NCBI RefSeq assembly: GCF_051954455.1
Contig: NZ_JBQCHS010000017.1
Span: 7,679 to 71,678 of the forward strand
Length of the DNA stretch: 64,000 bases
Source of the DNA: Pseudolysinimonas sp051954455
GTDB lineage: Bacteria > Actinomycetota > Actinomycetes > Actinomycetales > Microbacteriaceae
Reading direction: 5' to 3'
Part shown: positions 1 through 8,319 of the stretch, piece by piece
Position numbering within the stretch: the first letter of the stretch is position 1
Layout: every line of letters starts with the position of its first letter
Notes under the pieces: generated by a model
Told to the model about the DNA's origin: nothing
Seen by the model: only the letters and a program-made list of their open reading frames with translations
Databases searched by the model: none
Translations under genes and position numbers: made by a program

Positions 1-805
1 GCAGGACGTGCTCGACGCGTCGTCGGCACCGGCCGCCGCCGAGGCTCCGGCCGACAGCGCCGCGCCGCGAGAGGCCGCCGCGGTGTCGCCGCTGCGCGGC
101 ACGACCGTGCCGATGTCGCGCCTGCGCAAGGTGGTCGCGGAGCGTGCTGTCGTCTCCATGCAGACGCTGGCGCAGCTCACGACCGTCGTGGAGGTCGACG
201 TCACCAAGGTCGCCGCGCTGCGCGATCGGGTGAAGGGCGACTTCCTCGAGAAGACCGGCACCAAGCTGAGCTTCCTGCCGTTCTTCACCCTGGCGGCCGC
301 GGAGGCGCTGCGCCAGTTCCCGATCATCAACTCGACGGTGGACGGCGACAGCATCGTCTACCCCGACCACGAGAACATCAGCATCGCGGTCGACACCGAG
401 CGCGGCCTCCTCACCCCGGTGATCCGCGACGCGGGCGAGCTGAACATCGCGCAGCTGTCGCAGCAGATCGCCGACCTGGCGGCCCGCACCCGCGACAACA
501 AGCTGAAGCCCGACGAGCTCGCCGGTGGCACCTTCACGGTGACGAACACCGGCTCGCGCGGCGCGCTGTTCGACACCCCGATCGTGTTCCTGCCGCAGTC
601 GGCGATCCTCGGGACGGGCATCGTCGCGAAGAAGCCGGTCGTGGTCAGCGAAGACGGCCTCGACGCGATCGCGATCCGGTCGACGGTCTACCTCGCCCTC
701 TCCTACGACCACCGCATCGTGGACGGGGCCGACGCCGCCCGCTTCCTCGGCGCCGTCAAGGAGCGCCTCGAGGCCGCGGACTTCGCCGCTGACCTCGGCA
801 TCTGA
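1..805 (+). CDS. sucB: 2-oxo acid dehydrogenase E2 (dihydrolipoamide acyltransferase), 3' part
   Basis: The gene enters from the left edge in frame 2, so the lipoyl domains are outside the window. An Ala/Pro linker is followed by a short stretch resembling a peripheral-subunit-binding remnant (SPLRGTTVPMSRLRKVVAERA) and the complete catalytic acyltransferase domain. It ends with the active-site motif DHRIVDG, whose His and Asp are catalytic in this family. The enzyme moves the acyl group from lipoyl-lysine to CoA in the pyruvate or 2-oxoglutarate dehydrogenase complex. lipB and lipA, which make its cofactor, lie just downstream. Which substrate it serves cannot be decided from this part. In actinobacteria one E2 often serves both complexes, which fits the homodimeric AceE at 48 kb. 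Confidence 0.93.
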   Translation, partial: QDVLDASSAPAAAEAPADSAAPREAAAVSPLRGTTVPMSRLRKVVAERAVVSMQTLAQLTTVVEVDVTKVAALRDRVKGDFLEKTGTKLSFLPFFTLAAAEALRQFPIINSTVDGDSIVYPDHENISIAVDTERGLLTPVIRDAGELNIAQLSQQIADLAARTRDNKLKPDELAGGTFTVTNTGSRGALFDTPIVFLPQSAILGTGIVAKKPVVVSEDGLDAIAIRSTVYLALSYDHRIVDGADAARFLGAVKERLEAADFAADLGI

Positions 806-829
806 TCCGATCCCGCAGCGCCGACGCCG

Positions 830-2236
830 TCACCTTCCGGGTGGCGGCGTCGCCGTCTGTCCGGGTGTCGCGGCCGGCTCCGGCGCGATGATGTCGCGGA
901 TGCGCCACCCGTCGTCGCCGCGCACGAGCAGCAGCGAGACTCCCCCGCCGACGGCGATGAGCGCCGACCCTCCGATCCGCTCGGTGAGCGCCGGGGGCGC
1001 GTCGCCCGCGCCGGCCAGGGGGTCGGGCGGGAGCCGACCGCCGACCTGCCCGACCCGGATCGCCTCGCGGTCGGCATCGGCCGCCGCCGAGTCCGGCTGA
1101 TCCGCCGCGTCGAGACACAGGATCGACAGCTCGTCCCGGCACGATGCGCGGGCACGGAGCAGGGGCGTCGCCGCGGCGACCGGATCGTCGCCCGTGACGG
1201 CGGGGTCGGTCGCGGCGTCGCGCGACGAACCGGTGGACGTCGCAGCGGGCGCCGGGGACGCGGACCGCTCCCCCGCGGCGACCGCGCCGCCCGGAGTCGG
1301 CGCAGGGATCACCAGGACCGCCACGACGAGAGACAGCGCCCCGGCGCCCACGCCGAGCACCAGCCGCCGCCGCGCGGACGACCACCGCGCCCAGCGTGCG
1401 CGCGCCGCGGCGGCGAGCTCCGCGGCGGGCGAGCGGTCGAGGAGCTCCTCGACACGCGTGGCCCACGCCCACGCCTTCGGCGTCGGCCGGACCTCCGCCA
1501 CCGGGGAGCCGACCGGGACGACGCGTCCGTGCGCGGACCCCGTCGTCGTGGGCGCATCGCCCATCCGGACCGGCAGGGCCGCGGCGACCTCGAAGATCCC
1601 GCCCGCGATGCGCCCGGCGATCTCCGCGTCCGGCGCCGCCAGCACCTCGACGTGCAACCGCTGCGCCGCCTCGCGCCGGGCGCCCCCGACACGCGCGAGC
1701 ACCGCCGCGGCGAGCTCACGGAGCGCCGCCCGGTCGGCCGCGACCTCCGGGACCCGCTCGAGCGCGACCTCGGGCAGCCCCGCCTCGAACACGCTCGACG
1801 AGCCGAACCCGGTCAGCGTCGGCGCGCCGTCCGCATCGAATCGCACGCAGGCTGCGGTCAGCGCCCCGTGGGCGACGCCCGCCGCGTGCAGCCGCCGGAC
1901 GGTCTCCGCGAGCGGCGCGAGGATCGTGACGGCCTCGCCGCCCTCGAGCTCCGCGCGTTCGGCCAGGAGGTGGGCGAGGTCGTCGCCGAGTCGCGGCAGG
2001 ACGAGGACGAGCCGATCGTCGTCGGCCGCCGCATCCCGCAGCTCGATGATGTGCGCGCCAGCTCCGCGATCGAGTGCCGCCGCCTCCCGGAGCGCGGCCG
2101 GATCGTCGGCCCCGGTCACCTTCAGCACGACCGTACCCGGGGGTTCGCCGCCGTGAGCGAGGAACACGGTTGAGCGTGCGCCGCGCTCGATCCGGCGCAG
2201 CACCCGGTATCCCGCGATCTCGCCCGCCTCGTCCAC
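830..2236 (-). CDS. Membrane-anchored protein kinase-like protein, probably a pseudokinase
   Basis: The N-terminal half resembles a Ser/Thr kinase: a glycine-loop-like segment (IERGARSTVFLA) and a lysine in VVLKV. The catalytic HRD position reads HGALTA and the DFG position reads TGFG, so both catalytic aspartates appear lost. One hydrophobic helix near residues 291-310 (LVLGVGAGALSLVVAVLVI) is followed by an Ala/Ser/Thr/Pro-rich extracytoplasmic region of about 150 residues. I start it at GTG 2236, just before the kinase fold. A longer frame reaches 2344 but would overlap the start of lipB and adds an Arg-rich, coding-poor segment. It is probably a sensor or scaffold. It points away from lipB, with no shared operon. 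Confidence 0.7.
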   Translation of the reverse strand: MDEAGEIAGYRVLRRIERGARSTVFLAHGGEPPGTVVLKVTGADDPAALREAAALDRGAGAHIIELRDAAADDDRLVLVLPRLGDDLAHLLAERAELEGGEAVTILAPLAETVRRLHAAGVAHGALTAACVRFDADGAPTLTGFGSSSVFEAGLPEVALERVPEVAADRAALRELAAAVLARVGGARREAAQRLHVEVLAAPDAEIAGRIAGGIFEVAAALPVRMGDAPTTTGSAHGRVVPVGSPVAEVRPTPKAWAWATRVEELLDRSPAAELAAAARARWARWSSARRRLVLGVGAGALSLVVAVLVIPAPTPGGAVAAGERSASPAPAATSTGSSRDAATDPAVTGDDPVAAATPLLRARASCRDELSILCLDAADQPDSAAADADREAIRVGQVGGRLPPDPLAGAGDAPPALTERIGGSALIAVGGGVSLLLVRGDDGWRIRDIIAPEPAATPGQTATPPPGR

Positions 2237-2342
2237 CGGTCCATGCTCACCGCACGCCGGCGGCCTGCGGGACCGCACGCCACGCGCTGTGGATCGACCG
2301 CGCGCACCACGGCCCGGGGTGGAGCGGCGTAGGGTCGACGCC

Positions 2343-3005
2343 ATGGTCGATTACGTCGACACGGGGCTAAGCGCCAACTCCGTGCCGTATTCGACCGCCC
2401 TCCAGCAGCAGCGTGCCGTGCACGCCGCGGTGGTGAGCGGTCGGGCGCCCGATACCGTCATCCTCCTCGAGCACCCCTCGGTGTACACCGCGGGCAAGCG
2501 GACCGAACCGCACGAGCGCCCTACCGACGGCACCCCCGTCGTCGAGGTCGACCGCGGCGGCAAGATCACGTGGCACGGCCCGGGGCAGCTCGTCGGCTAC
2601 CCCATCGTCCGGCTCGCGGATCCGATCGACGTCGTCGGCTACGTGCGCCGGCTCGAGGGGCTCCTCATCGACGTGCTCGCCGAGCTCGGCGTGCCGGGCG
2701 TCCGGGTGGAGGGTCGATCGGGCGTGTGGATCGTCGACCCGTCGCGACCGACCGGTGACAAGATCGCCGCCATCGGCATCCACGTCGCGTCGGGTGTCAC
2801 CACCCACGGCTTCGCGCTCAACTGCAGCAACGCGTTCGACGCCTACGAGCCGATCGTCGCCTGCGGGCTCGCCGATGCGGGCGTGACGAGCATCACACGC
2901 GAGCTCGGCCGCACGGTCACGCCGTCGGACGTCGCCCCGCTCGTCATCGAGCGCTTCGAACGCCACCTCGCCCCGAGCCTCGCGGCCGCGGTCGTCGCCG
3001 CATGA
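2343..3005 (+). CDS. lipB: Octanoyltransferase LipB
   Basis: Transfers octanoyl from acyl-ACP to the lipoyl domain of E2 and GcvH proteins, the first step of lipoate synthesis. The 220-residue protein shows the family motifs: RGGKITWHGPGQLVGYP, the lysine in GDKIAAIGIH, and the catalytic cysteine in IVACGL. I start at ATG 2343, which lies 7 nt after a TAGGGT hexamer (2330-2335) and suggests leaderless transcription. A start at 2289 would only add Arg/Pro-rich sequence. The stop overlaps the lipA start (ATGA), so the two genes are translationally coupled. Confidence 0.95.
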   Translation: MVDYVDTGLSANSVPYSTALQQQRAVHAAVVSGRAPDTVILLEHPSVYTAGKRTEPHERPTDGTPVVEVDRGGKITWHGPGQLVGYPIVRLADPIDVVGYVRRLEGLLIDVLAELGVPGVRVEGRSGVWIVDPSRPTGDKIAAIGIHVASGVTTHGFALNCSNAFDAYEPIVACGLADAGVTSITRELGRTVTPSDVAPLVIERFERHLAPSLAAAVVAA

Positions 3006-4021
3006 GCGCTGTGACGAACGGGATCGCGCCGGGCAACCCGCGCGACGCGGGCGCCCGCAAGCTCCTGCGCCTCGAGGTCCGCAACGCGCAGACCCCCATC
3101 GAGCGGAAGCCCGACTGGATCAAGACGCGGGCGAAGATGGGCCCCGAGTTCACCGAGCTGTCGAAGCTCGTGAAGGAGGAGGAGCTCCATACGGTCTGCC
3201 AGGAGGCCGGCTGCCCGAACATCTACGAGTGCTGGGAGGATCGCGAGGCCACCTTCCTCATCGGCGGCAGCCAGTGCACGCGACGCTGCGACTTCTGCCA
3301 GATCGACACCGGCAAGCCCGCCGACTACGACACCGACGAGCCGCGGCGGGTCGCGGAGTCGGTCACGGCGATGGGGCTCCGCTACGCGACCGTCACCGGG
3401 GTCGCGCGCGACGACCTGCCTGACGAGGGGGCCTGGCTGCACGCCGAGACGGTGCGCGCCATCCACGCGGCGAACCCCGGGACCGGGGTCGAGATCCTCG
3501 CGACCGACTTCTCCGGCGATCCGGACCTGCTCGGCGAGGTGTTCTCGAGCCGGCCCGAGGTCTTCGCGCACAACGTCGAGACGGTGCCGCGGATCTTCAA
3601 GCGGATCCGGCCGGCGTTCCGCTACGAGCGCTCGCTCGGCGTGCTGACGCAGGCGCGGGCGGCGGGGCTCATCACCAAGTCGAACCTCATCCTCGGCATG
3701 GGCGAAGAGCACGCGGAGGTCGAGCAGGCCCTGCGCGACCTGCACGAGGCCGGCACCGACATCATCACGATCACGCAGTACCTGCGGCCGAGCCCGCGAC
3801 ACCTGCCGGTCGCGCGGTGGGTGCCCCCGCAGGAGTTCGCGGAGTTGAAGACGGTCGCGGAGGAGATCGGATTCCTCGGCGTCCTCGCCGGCCCGCTCGT
3901 GCGCTCGAGCTACCGGGCGGGGCGTCTCTGGGCCACCTCGATGCTGGCGAAGGGCCGCGAGATCCCCGAGCCGCTGCGGCATCTGGCACAGAATCAGGAG
4001 TTCGCCCAGGCGGTGTCCTGA
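3002..4021 (+). CDS. lipA: Lipoyl synthase LipA (radical SAM)
   Basis: Inserts two sulfur atoms into protein-bound octanoyl groups using radical SAM chemistry and an auxiliary iron-sulfur cluster. The sequence has the LipA-specific auxiliary cysteine set CQEAGCPNIYEC, the radical SAM motif CTRRCDFC (CxxxCxxC), and the C-terminal RSSYRAG whose serine ligates the auxiliary cluster. At 339 residues it is slightly longer than usual because of a basic N-terminal extension. It overlaps lipB by 4 nt (ATGA), and the pair serves the E2 encoded at the left edge. Confidence 0.97.
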   Translation: MSAVTNGIAPGNPRDAGARKLLRLEVRNAQTPIERKPDWIKTRAKMGPEFTELSKLVKEEELHTVCQEAGCPNIYECWEDREATFLIGGSQCTRRCDFCQIDTGKPADYDTDEPRRVAESVTAMGLRYATVTGVARDDLPDEGAWLHAETVRAIHAANPGTGVEILATDFSGDPDLLGEVFSSRPEVFAHNVETVPRIFKRIRPAFRYERSLGVLTQARAAGLITKSNLILGMGEEHAEVEQALRDLHEAGTDIITITQYLRPSPRHLPVARWVPPQEFAELKTVAEEIGFLGVLAGPLVRSSYRAGRLWATSMLAKGREIPEPLRHLAQNQEFAQAVS

Positions 4022-4070
4022 GCAGCTGCCGCAACGCGGACGCGCGCCGAGGGGCCGTATTCTGAACCCC

Positions 4071-4790
4071 ATGGCCCGCGCGACCGAGAAGACCGAGAAG
4101 CCCGAGAAGGAGCCCAACCGGCTCAAGCAGATGTGGCAGGTCTTCCAGATGACCCGCCGATACGACGGGACCATCGTCTGGTGGATGCTGCTGTGCCTGG
4201 TGCTGCCGATCGCGGCCGGCATCGTCGTCGCGCTGCTGACCGCGCGCGACAACGTGTTCAGCCTCGTGCTCTACATCATCGTGGGCGTCCTGGTCGGTGT
4301 CCTGCTGGCCATCATCGTGCTCGGCCGACGGGCGGAGCGCGCCGCCTACGCCGGGATCGCGGGCCAGCCGGGCGCGGTCGGGGCCGTCCTCAAGAACAGC
4401 CTGCGCCGCTCCTGGGTGGGCAGCGAGATGCCGATCAACATCAGTCCGCGCACCCAGGACGCCGTGTACCGGGCGGTCGGCCGCGGCGGCGTCGTCCTCA
4501 TCGGCGAGGGCCCGCGGTCGCGCACCCAGCCGATGCTGGAGAAGGAGCGCGCGAACGTCGCGCGCATCCTCCCCAACGTCCCGATCAACTTCCTCTACGT
4601 CGGCCCGGACCCCGACTCGACCCCCCTCCACCGCATCGTCCCGAGTCTCGGCAAGTTCAAGGGCACCCTCACCAAGGCCGAGGTCTCGGCCGTGTCGAGC
4701 CGGCTCGCGTCGCTCAGCCGCGGCATGGGCGGTATCGGCATCCCCAAGGGCATCGACCCGCGCCGCGTGCGCGCGCCGCGCCCGCGCTAG
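4071..4790 (+). CDS. DUF4191 membrane protein
   Basis: A 239-residue protein with a Lys/Glu-rich N-terminus, two adjacent transmembrane helices (about residues 35-55 and 64-85), and a soluble C-terminal domain ending in a basic tail. It matches the actinobacterial DUF4191 family, which sits next to lipA in many actinobacteria; its function is unknown. TATTCT (4058-4063) lies 7 nt before the ATG with no Shine-Dalgarno sequence, so the mRNA may be leaderless. The methyltransferase begins 9 nt after its stop. Confidence 0.88.
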   Translation: MARATEKTEKPEKEPNRLKQMWQVFQMTRRYDGTIVWWMLLCLVLPIAAGIVVALLTARDNVFSLVLYIIVGVLVGVLLAIIVLGRRAERAAYAGIAGQPGAVGAVLKNSLRRSWVGSEMPINISPRTQDAVYRAVGRGGVVLIGEGPRSRTQPMLEKERANVARILPNVPINFLYVGPDPDSTPLHRIVPSLGKFKGTLTKAEVSAVSSRLASLSRGMGGIGIPKGIDPRRVRAPRPR

Positions 4791-4798
4791 ATCCCCGC

Positions 4799-5395
4799 GT
4801 GGCCTGGAACCACAGCATCCAGTACCTGCCCTGGGTGCTCCGCACCGTCTCTCCGCGCTCGGGCCGCGTCGCGAACGCCCTCGACGTCGGGACCGGCGAC
4901 GGCGATCTCCCCGCGCTGCTGACACGGGTCGCCGACGAGGTCGTGGGGCTCGACGCCGATGCCGGCCAGTCCGCGGCGGCCGCGGCGCGGCATCCCGACA
5001 CCCGCGTCCGCTTCGTCACGGCCGACGTGCTGGAGGCGGAGGTCGACGGGGCGCCCTTCGCGATCGTCACCTGCCTCGCCGCCCTGCACCACATGGACCT
5101 GGAGGCCGGCCTCACCCGGCTGCGCGACCTGACCGCGCCCGGCGGCGTCCTCGTGATCGTCGGGCTGGCCACCGATGCGACGGCGCTCGACCGAGTCCGG
5201 AGCGCGCTCGCGGTGCCGGTATCCGGCGTCAAGCGCCGGGTGCTCGGCTGGTACGACCACGGCGCACCGATGCAAGCCGCGTCGCTGCCCTCGACTCGCG
5301 TCCGCGAGGCCGCGGCGCGGATCCTGCCCGGATCGCGCTATCGCACCCGGCTGTACTGGCGTTACTCGCTGGTCTGGCGCGCACCCTCGCGCTGA
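4799..5395 (+). CDS. Class I SAM-dependent methyltransferase
   Basis: A 198-residue Rossmann-fold methyltransferase. Motif I is LDVGTGDGDLPALL, the acidic end of strand 2 is VVGLDADAG, and the strand 4 region is FAIVTCLAALHHMDLEAGL, followed by APGGVLVIVG. The substrate cannot be assigned; the fold is closest to the UbiE/Methyltransf_11 and 25 groups. I start at GTG 4799, 9 nt after DUF4191. The frame stays open much further upstream, but that part is a shadow of DUF4191. It converges with the RDD gene. Confidence 0.85.
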   Translation: MAWNHSIQYLPWVLRTVSPRSGRVANALDVGTGDGDLPALLTRVADEVVGLDADAGQSAAAAARHPDTRVRFVTADVLEAEVDGAPFAIVTCLAALHHMDLEAGLTRLRDLTAPGGVLVIVGLATDATALDRVRSALAVPVSGVKRRVLGWYDHGAPMQAASLPSTRVREAAARILPGSRYRTRLYWRYSLVWRAPSR

Positions 5396-5402
5396 CTCCG
5401 CG

Positions 5403-5816
5403 TCAGACCCGCACGAGGATGGTGGCCGCGGCGCGGTCATGCAGCCCGCGCTGATCCTGGTCCGGGATGATCGCCGGGATCACGAGGCAGACGAGCAGCG
5501 TGCGGACGAACGGCTGCCAGGGCGCGAGCCGCCCGCCGGTCACCGGGACGACCCGCATCCGCAGGATCAGGTGCCCGGGGCTGCCGAGGAAGAACAGCTC
5601 GAACAGGATCGTGAGCACCGCGAAGACGGCGAGGATGATCCAGCCGGCGACCGTGAGGTCCCGCCCGTGGAAGATCGCCCACGCCAGCGCGTAGGAGATC
5701 GCCCAGTCGATCGCGAGCCCGCCGATGCGACGACCGAGCCGGCCGATCGAACGCGGACCCTCCTCCGGGAGCCCGAGCCGACGGCCGGGCCAGGTGCGGG
5801 AATCGGAGGCGGGCAC
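5403..5816 (-). CDS. RDD family membrane protein
   Basis: A 137-residue protein with three predicted helices. It carries the family hallmark Arg-Asp pattern near the first helix (GRRIGGLAIDWAISY) and a second conserved Arg segment (LGSPGHLILRMRVV). RDD proteins are small integral membrane proteins, some linked to osmotic stress or ion transport. TAGGCT (5823-5828 on the minus strand) lies exactly 6 nt before the GTG start, so the transcript is probably leaderless. It is divergent from glnA1, a common actinobacterial arrangement. Confidence 0.88.
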   Translation of the reverse strand: MPASDSRTWPGRRLGLPEEGPRSIGRLGRRIGGLAIDWAISYALAWAIFHGRDLTVAGWIILAVFAVLTILFELFFLGSPGHLILRMRVVPVTGGRLAPWQPFVRTLLVCLVIPAIIPDQDQRGLHDRAAATILVRV

Positions 5817-5843
5817 GCGACGAGCCTATGAGAGGCTGACTGC

Positions 5844-5881
5844 GTAACATCCCCGAAACAATGCGGTCACGGTCGGGAAAC
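5844..5881 (+). promoter_or_regulatory. GlnR-type nitrogen-control box of glnA1
   Basis: Four 5-bp half-sites with exact 6-bp spacing: GTAAC (5844-5848), GAAAC (5855-5859), GTCAC (5866-5870) and GAAAC (5877-5881). This is the gTnAC-n6-GaAAC tandem layout described for the OmpR-type regulator GlnR of Streptomyces and mycobacteria. It lies 74-111 bp upstream of the glnA1 start. GlnR itself is not encoded in this window, so the binding protein is inferred. Confidence 0.85.
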
Positions 5882-5892
5882 CGCCCGCCCCT

Positions 5893-5908
5893 AACCTGCC
5901 AGCAGGTT
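5893..5908. promoter_or_regulatory. Perfect inverted repeat over the probable glnA1 -10
   Basis: AACCTGC (5893-5899), CA, GCAGGTT (5902-5908) form a perfect 7-bp inverted repeat with a 2-bp spacer. The hexamer TAACCT (5892-5897), a plausible -10 element about 11 bp after the GlnR box, overlaps its left arm. It could be a repressor operator or a 5' UTR hairpin; the sequence does not decide. Confidence 0.45.
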
Positions 5909-5954
5909 GCTGCCCGCAATCCCCCGTTTCCACGGCCACTGGAGAGTTCCACCT

Positions 5955-7391
5955 ATGTCCACGCCCCTGTTCAGCGACTCGTCCGAGGTCCTGAAGTTCA
6001 TCAAGGACACGGATGTCAAATTCCTCGACATCCGCTTCACCGATCTGCCCGGCATCCAGCAGCACTTCAACATCCCGGCCTCCACGGTCGACGAGGACTT
6101 CTTCTCGGTCGGTCAGCTGTTCGACGGCTCCAGCATCCGCGGCTTCCAGTCGATCCACGAGTCCGACCTGCAGCTCATCCCGGACATCTCGACCGCCTAC
6201 GTCGATCCGTTCCGCACCGAGCGCACGCTCGTGATCGTCTTCGACATCTACAACCCGCGCAACGGCGAGGTCTACGGCCGCGACCCGCGTCAGGTCGCGA
6301 AGAAGGCGGAGAAGTACCTCGCCTCCACCGGCATCGCCGACACCGCGTTCTTCGCGCCCGAGGCGGAGTTCTACATCTTCGACGACGTGCGCTACGAGGT
6401 GCGCCAGAACAAGAGCTTCTACGAGGTCGACTCCTCGGAGGCTGCCTGGAACACCGGTCGCGAGGAGGAGGGCGGCAACCTCGCCAACAAGACCCCGTAC
6501 AAGGGCGGCTACTTCCCCGTCACGCCGGTCGACCAGCACGCGGACCTGCGCGACGACATCGTCGTGAAGCTCATGGAGGTCGGCCTCGAGGTCGAGCGCA
6601 GCCACCACGAGGTCGGCACCGCCGGCCAGGGCGAGATCAACTACAAGTTCGACACGATGGTCCACGCGGCGGACGACATCCTGAAGTTCAAGTACATCGT
6701 CAAGAACACGGCGCTCGAGTGGGGCAAGGTCGCGACCTTCATGCCGAAGCCGCTCATGGGCGACAACGGCTCGGGCATGCACACGCACCAGTCGCTCTGG
6801 AACGACGGCAAGCCGCTCTTCTACGACGAGAAGGGCTACGGCGGCCTGTCGGACATCGCGCGCTGGTACATCGGCGGCATCCTCAAGCACGCGGCCGCGA
6901 TCTCCGCGTTCACGAACCCGACGGTCAACTCCTACCACCGCCTGATCCCGGGCTTCGAGGCCCCCGTCAACCTGGTCTACTCGGCCGGCAACCGCTCGGC
7001 CTCGATCCGCATCCCGATCACGGGAACCAACCCCAAGGCGAAGCGCATCGAGTTCCGCGCGCCGGACGCCTCGGGCAACCCGTACCTCGCGTTCGCGGTG
7101 CAGCTCATGGCCGGCATCGACGGCATCCAGAACAAGATCGAGCCGCACGAGCCGGTCGACAAGGACCTCTACGAGCTCCCCCCGGAGGAGGCCAAGAACA
7201 TCCCGCAGCTGCCGGGCTCGCTCGGCGAGGCGCTCGAGGCCCTCGAGGCCGACCACGAGTTCCTGCTCGCGGGCGGGGTCTTCACCGAGGACCTCATCCG
7301 GACCTGGATCGACTACAAGCGCGAGAAGGAGCTGCTGCCCTTCGCGCAGCGGCCGCATCCCTTCGAGTACGAGCTGTACTTCGGGGTCTGA
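5955..7391 (+). CDS. glnA: Glutamine synthetase type I, adenylylatable (GlnA1)
   Basis: ATP-dependent ligation of ammonia to glutamate. The 478-residue length fits GSI-beta enzymes. Visible motifs are FDGSSIRGFQ, FFAPEAEFYIFDD, the metal/ATP-site segment HHEVGTAGQGEINYKF, MPKPLMGDNGSGMHTHQSLW and NLVYSAGNRSASIRIP. KDLYELPP carries Tyr406, the adenylylation site acted on by GlnE (9.6-12.5 kb). I start at ATG 5955; the frame is open upstream, but that part holds the promoter. Regulation is probably transcriptional through the GlnR box and post-translational through GlnE. A long hairpin follows the stop. Confidence 0.97.
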   Translation: MSTPLFSDSSEVLKFIKDTDVKFLDIRFTDLPGIQQHFNIPASTVDEDFFSVGQLFDGSSIRGFQSIHESDLQLIPDISTAYVDPFRTERTLVIVFDIYNPRNGEVYGRDPRQVAKKAEKYLASTGIADTAFFAPEAEFYIFDDVRYEVRQNKSFYEVDSSEAAWNTGREEEGGNLANKTPYKGGYFPVTPVDQHADLRDDIVVKLMEVGLEVERSHHEVGTAGQGEINYKFDTMVHAADDILKFKYIVKNTALEWGKVATFMPKPLMGDNGSGMHTHQSLWNDGKPLFYDEKGYGGLSDIARWYIGGILKHAAAISAFTNPTVNSYHRLIPGFEAPVNLVYSAGNRSASIRIPITGTNPKAKRIEFRAPDASGNPYLAFAVQLMAGIDGIQNKIEPHEPVDKDLYELPPEEAKNIPQLPGSLGEALEALEADHEFLLAGGVFTEDLIRTWIDYKREKELLPFAQRPHPFEYELYFGV

Positions 7392-7399
7392 TTCCTCGA

Positions 7400-7453
7400 C
7401 TGCCCGGCCACCGGCTCACTCCCGCTCCCGCGGAACGTCCGGTGGCCGGGCAG
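7400..7453 (+). terminator. Long hairpin after glnA1
   Basis: CTGCCCGGCCACCGG (7400-7414) pairs perfectly over 15 bp with CCGGTGGCCGGGCAG (7439-7453) across a 24-nt loop, 9 nt after the glnA1 stop. There is no U-tract, as is usual for actinobacterial terminator-like hairpins. Termination is inferred. Confidence 0.65.
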
Positions 7454-7634
7454 CGTCGTCCCCGGGGCCGACGCAGCGCGTGCACCCGTCCGGGGATTCG
7501 GGGAGCGTCCGCTGTGAGACAGGTCTGTTCACCCTGCCACCCGCGCGACGGCACGTAGCTTTGCCGGGTCTCGGCATCCCCCACGTCCGAGACGACGGAC
7601 GTCGGTCAGCCCCCGATGGCCCGTCCACCCGAGT

Positions 7635-7670
7635 CTTCCCGGCCGCACGTCTCGGCATGCGGCCGGGAAG
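7635..7670 (-). terminator. Hairpin after the TetR gene
   Basis: CTTCCCGGCCGCA (7635-7647) and TGCGGCCGGGAAG (7658-7670) form a perfect 13-bp stem with a 10-nt loop, 15 nt beyond the TetR stop on the minus strand. The interval 7454-7634 shows nothing else I can support. Confidence 0.6.
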
Positions 7671-7685
7671 CAGGGCGCATCTCGA

Positions 7686-8306
7686 TCAGCCGGCGCGTCT
7701 CCCGCCGGAGGGCGCGAACAGACGGATGAGCGCCTCCTCGTGCAGGTCACCCTCGGCCGCACGCTCCCCCTCGACCAGCTCCTGGGTCGCGAGCCCCTGC
7801 GCTGCCGCGAGCAGGAGGCGCGCCAGCACAGGTGCCGCGATGTCGTCGCGGAACTCGCCCGCGTCCTGTGCCGCCTGCACCGCCGCCGCGAGCGAGGTCC
7901 GGAGACGCGCCGACCGTTCCCGCATCGCTCGGCCGACCGAGCTCTCGCCGTCGATCACGGCGCGAGCAGTGAGCAGGGCCGTCAGAGCCGCCGACCCGCG
8001 CGCCGCGTACGCCGAGCGCACGGCCGCTGCGACCCGTTCCGGCAGGGGCTCGTCATCCGCGCTGAGCCGGGCGTTGCGGGCGTCGTACTCCCCCTGCAGA
8101 GCGAGGAGCAGGTCGCTCACCGTCGCGAAGTAGTGCCGCACCGCTTCGCGCGACACCCCCGCCGCCTCGGCGACGTCCGCCAGGGTCAGATCACAGCCGC
8201 GACGTTCGAAGGCGCTCATCGCCGCGGCGACCAGCCGGGCGCGCTGGGCCAGGCCCTTTCGGTAGGGGCCTCGCCGCGCGGCCGGATCATTCGGTTCCAC
8301 GGGCAT
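7686..8306 (-). CDS. TetR/AcrR family transcriptional regulator
   Basis: A 206-residue regulator with an N-terminal helix-turn-helix (LADVAEAAGVSREAVRHYFATVSDLLLAL, about residues 42-70) and an all-alpha C-terminal ligand-binding region. The recognition segment VSREAVRHYF is typical of the family. It is divergent from a small membrane protein gene at 8364, and a palindrome lies between them. It therefore probably represses itself and that neighbour. The ligand is unknown. Confidence 0.9.
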   Translation of the reverse strand: MPVEPNDPAARRGPYRKGLAQRARLVAAAMSAFERRGCDLTLADVAEAAGVSREAVRHYFATVSDLLLALQGEYDARNARLSADDEPLPERVAAAVRSAYAARGSAALTALLTARAVIDGESSVGRAMRERSARLRTSLAAAVQAAQDAGEFRDDIAAPVLARLLLAAAQGLATQELVEGERAAEGDLHEEALIRLFAPSGGRRAG

Positions 8307-8319
8307 AGACTAACTAAAC

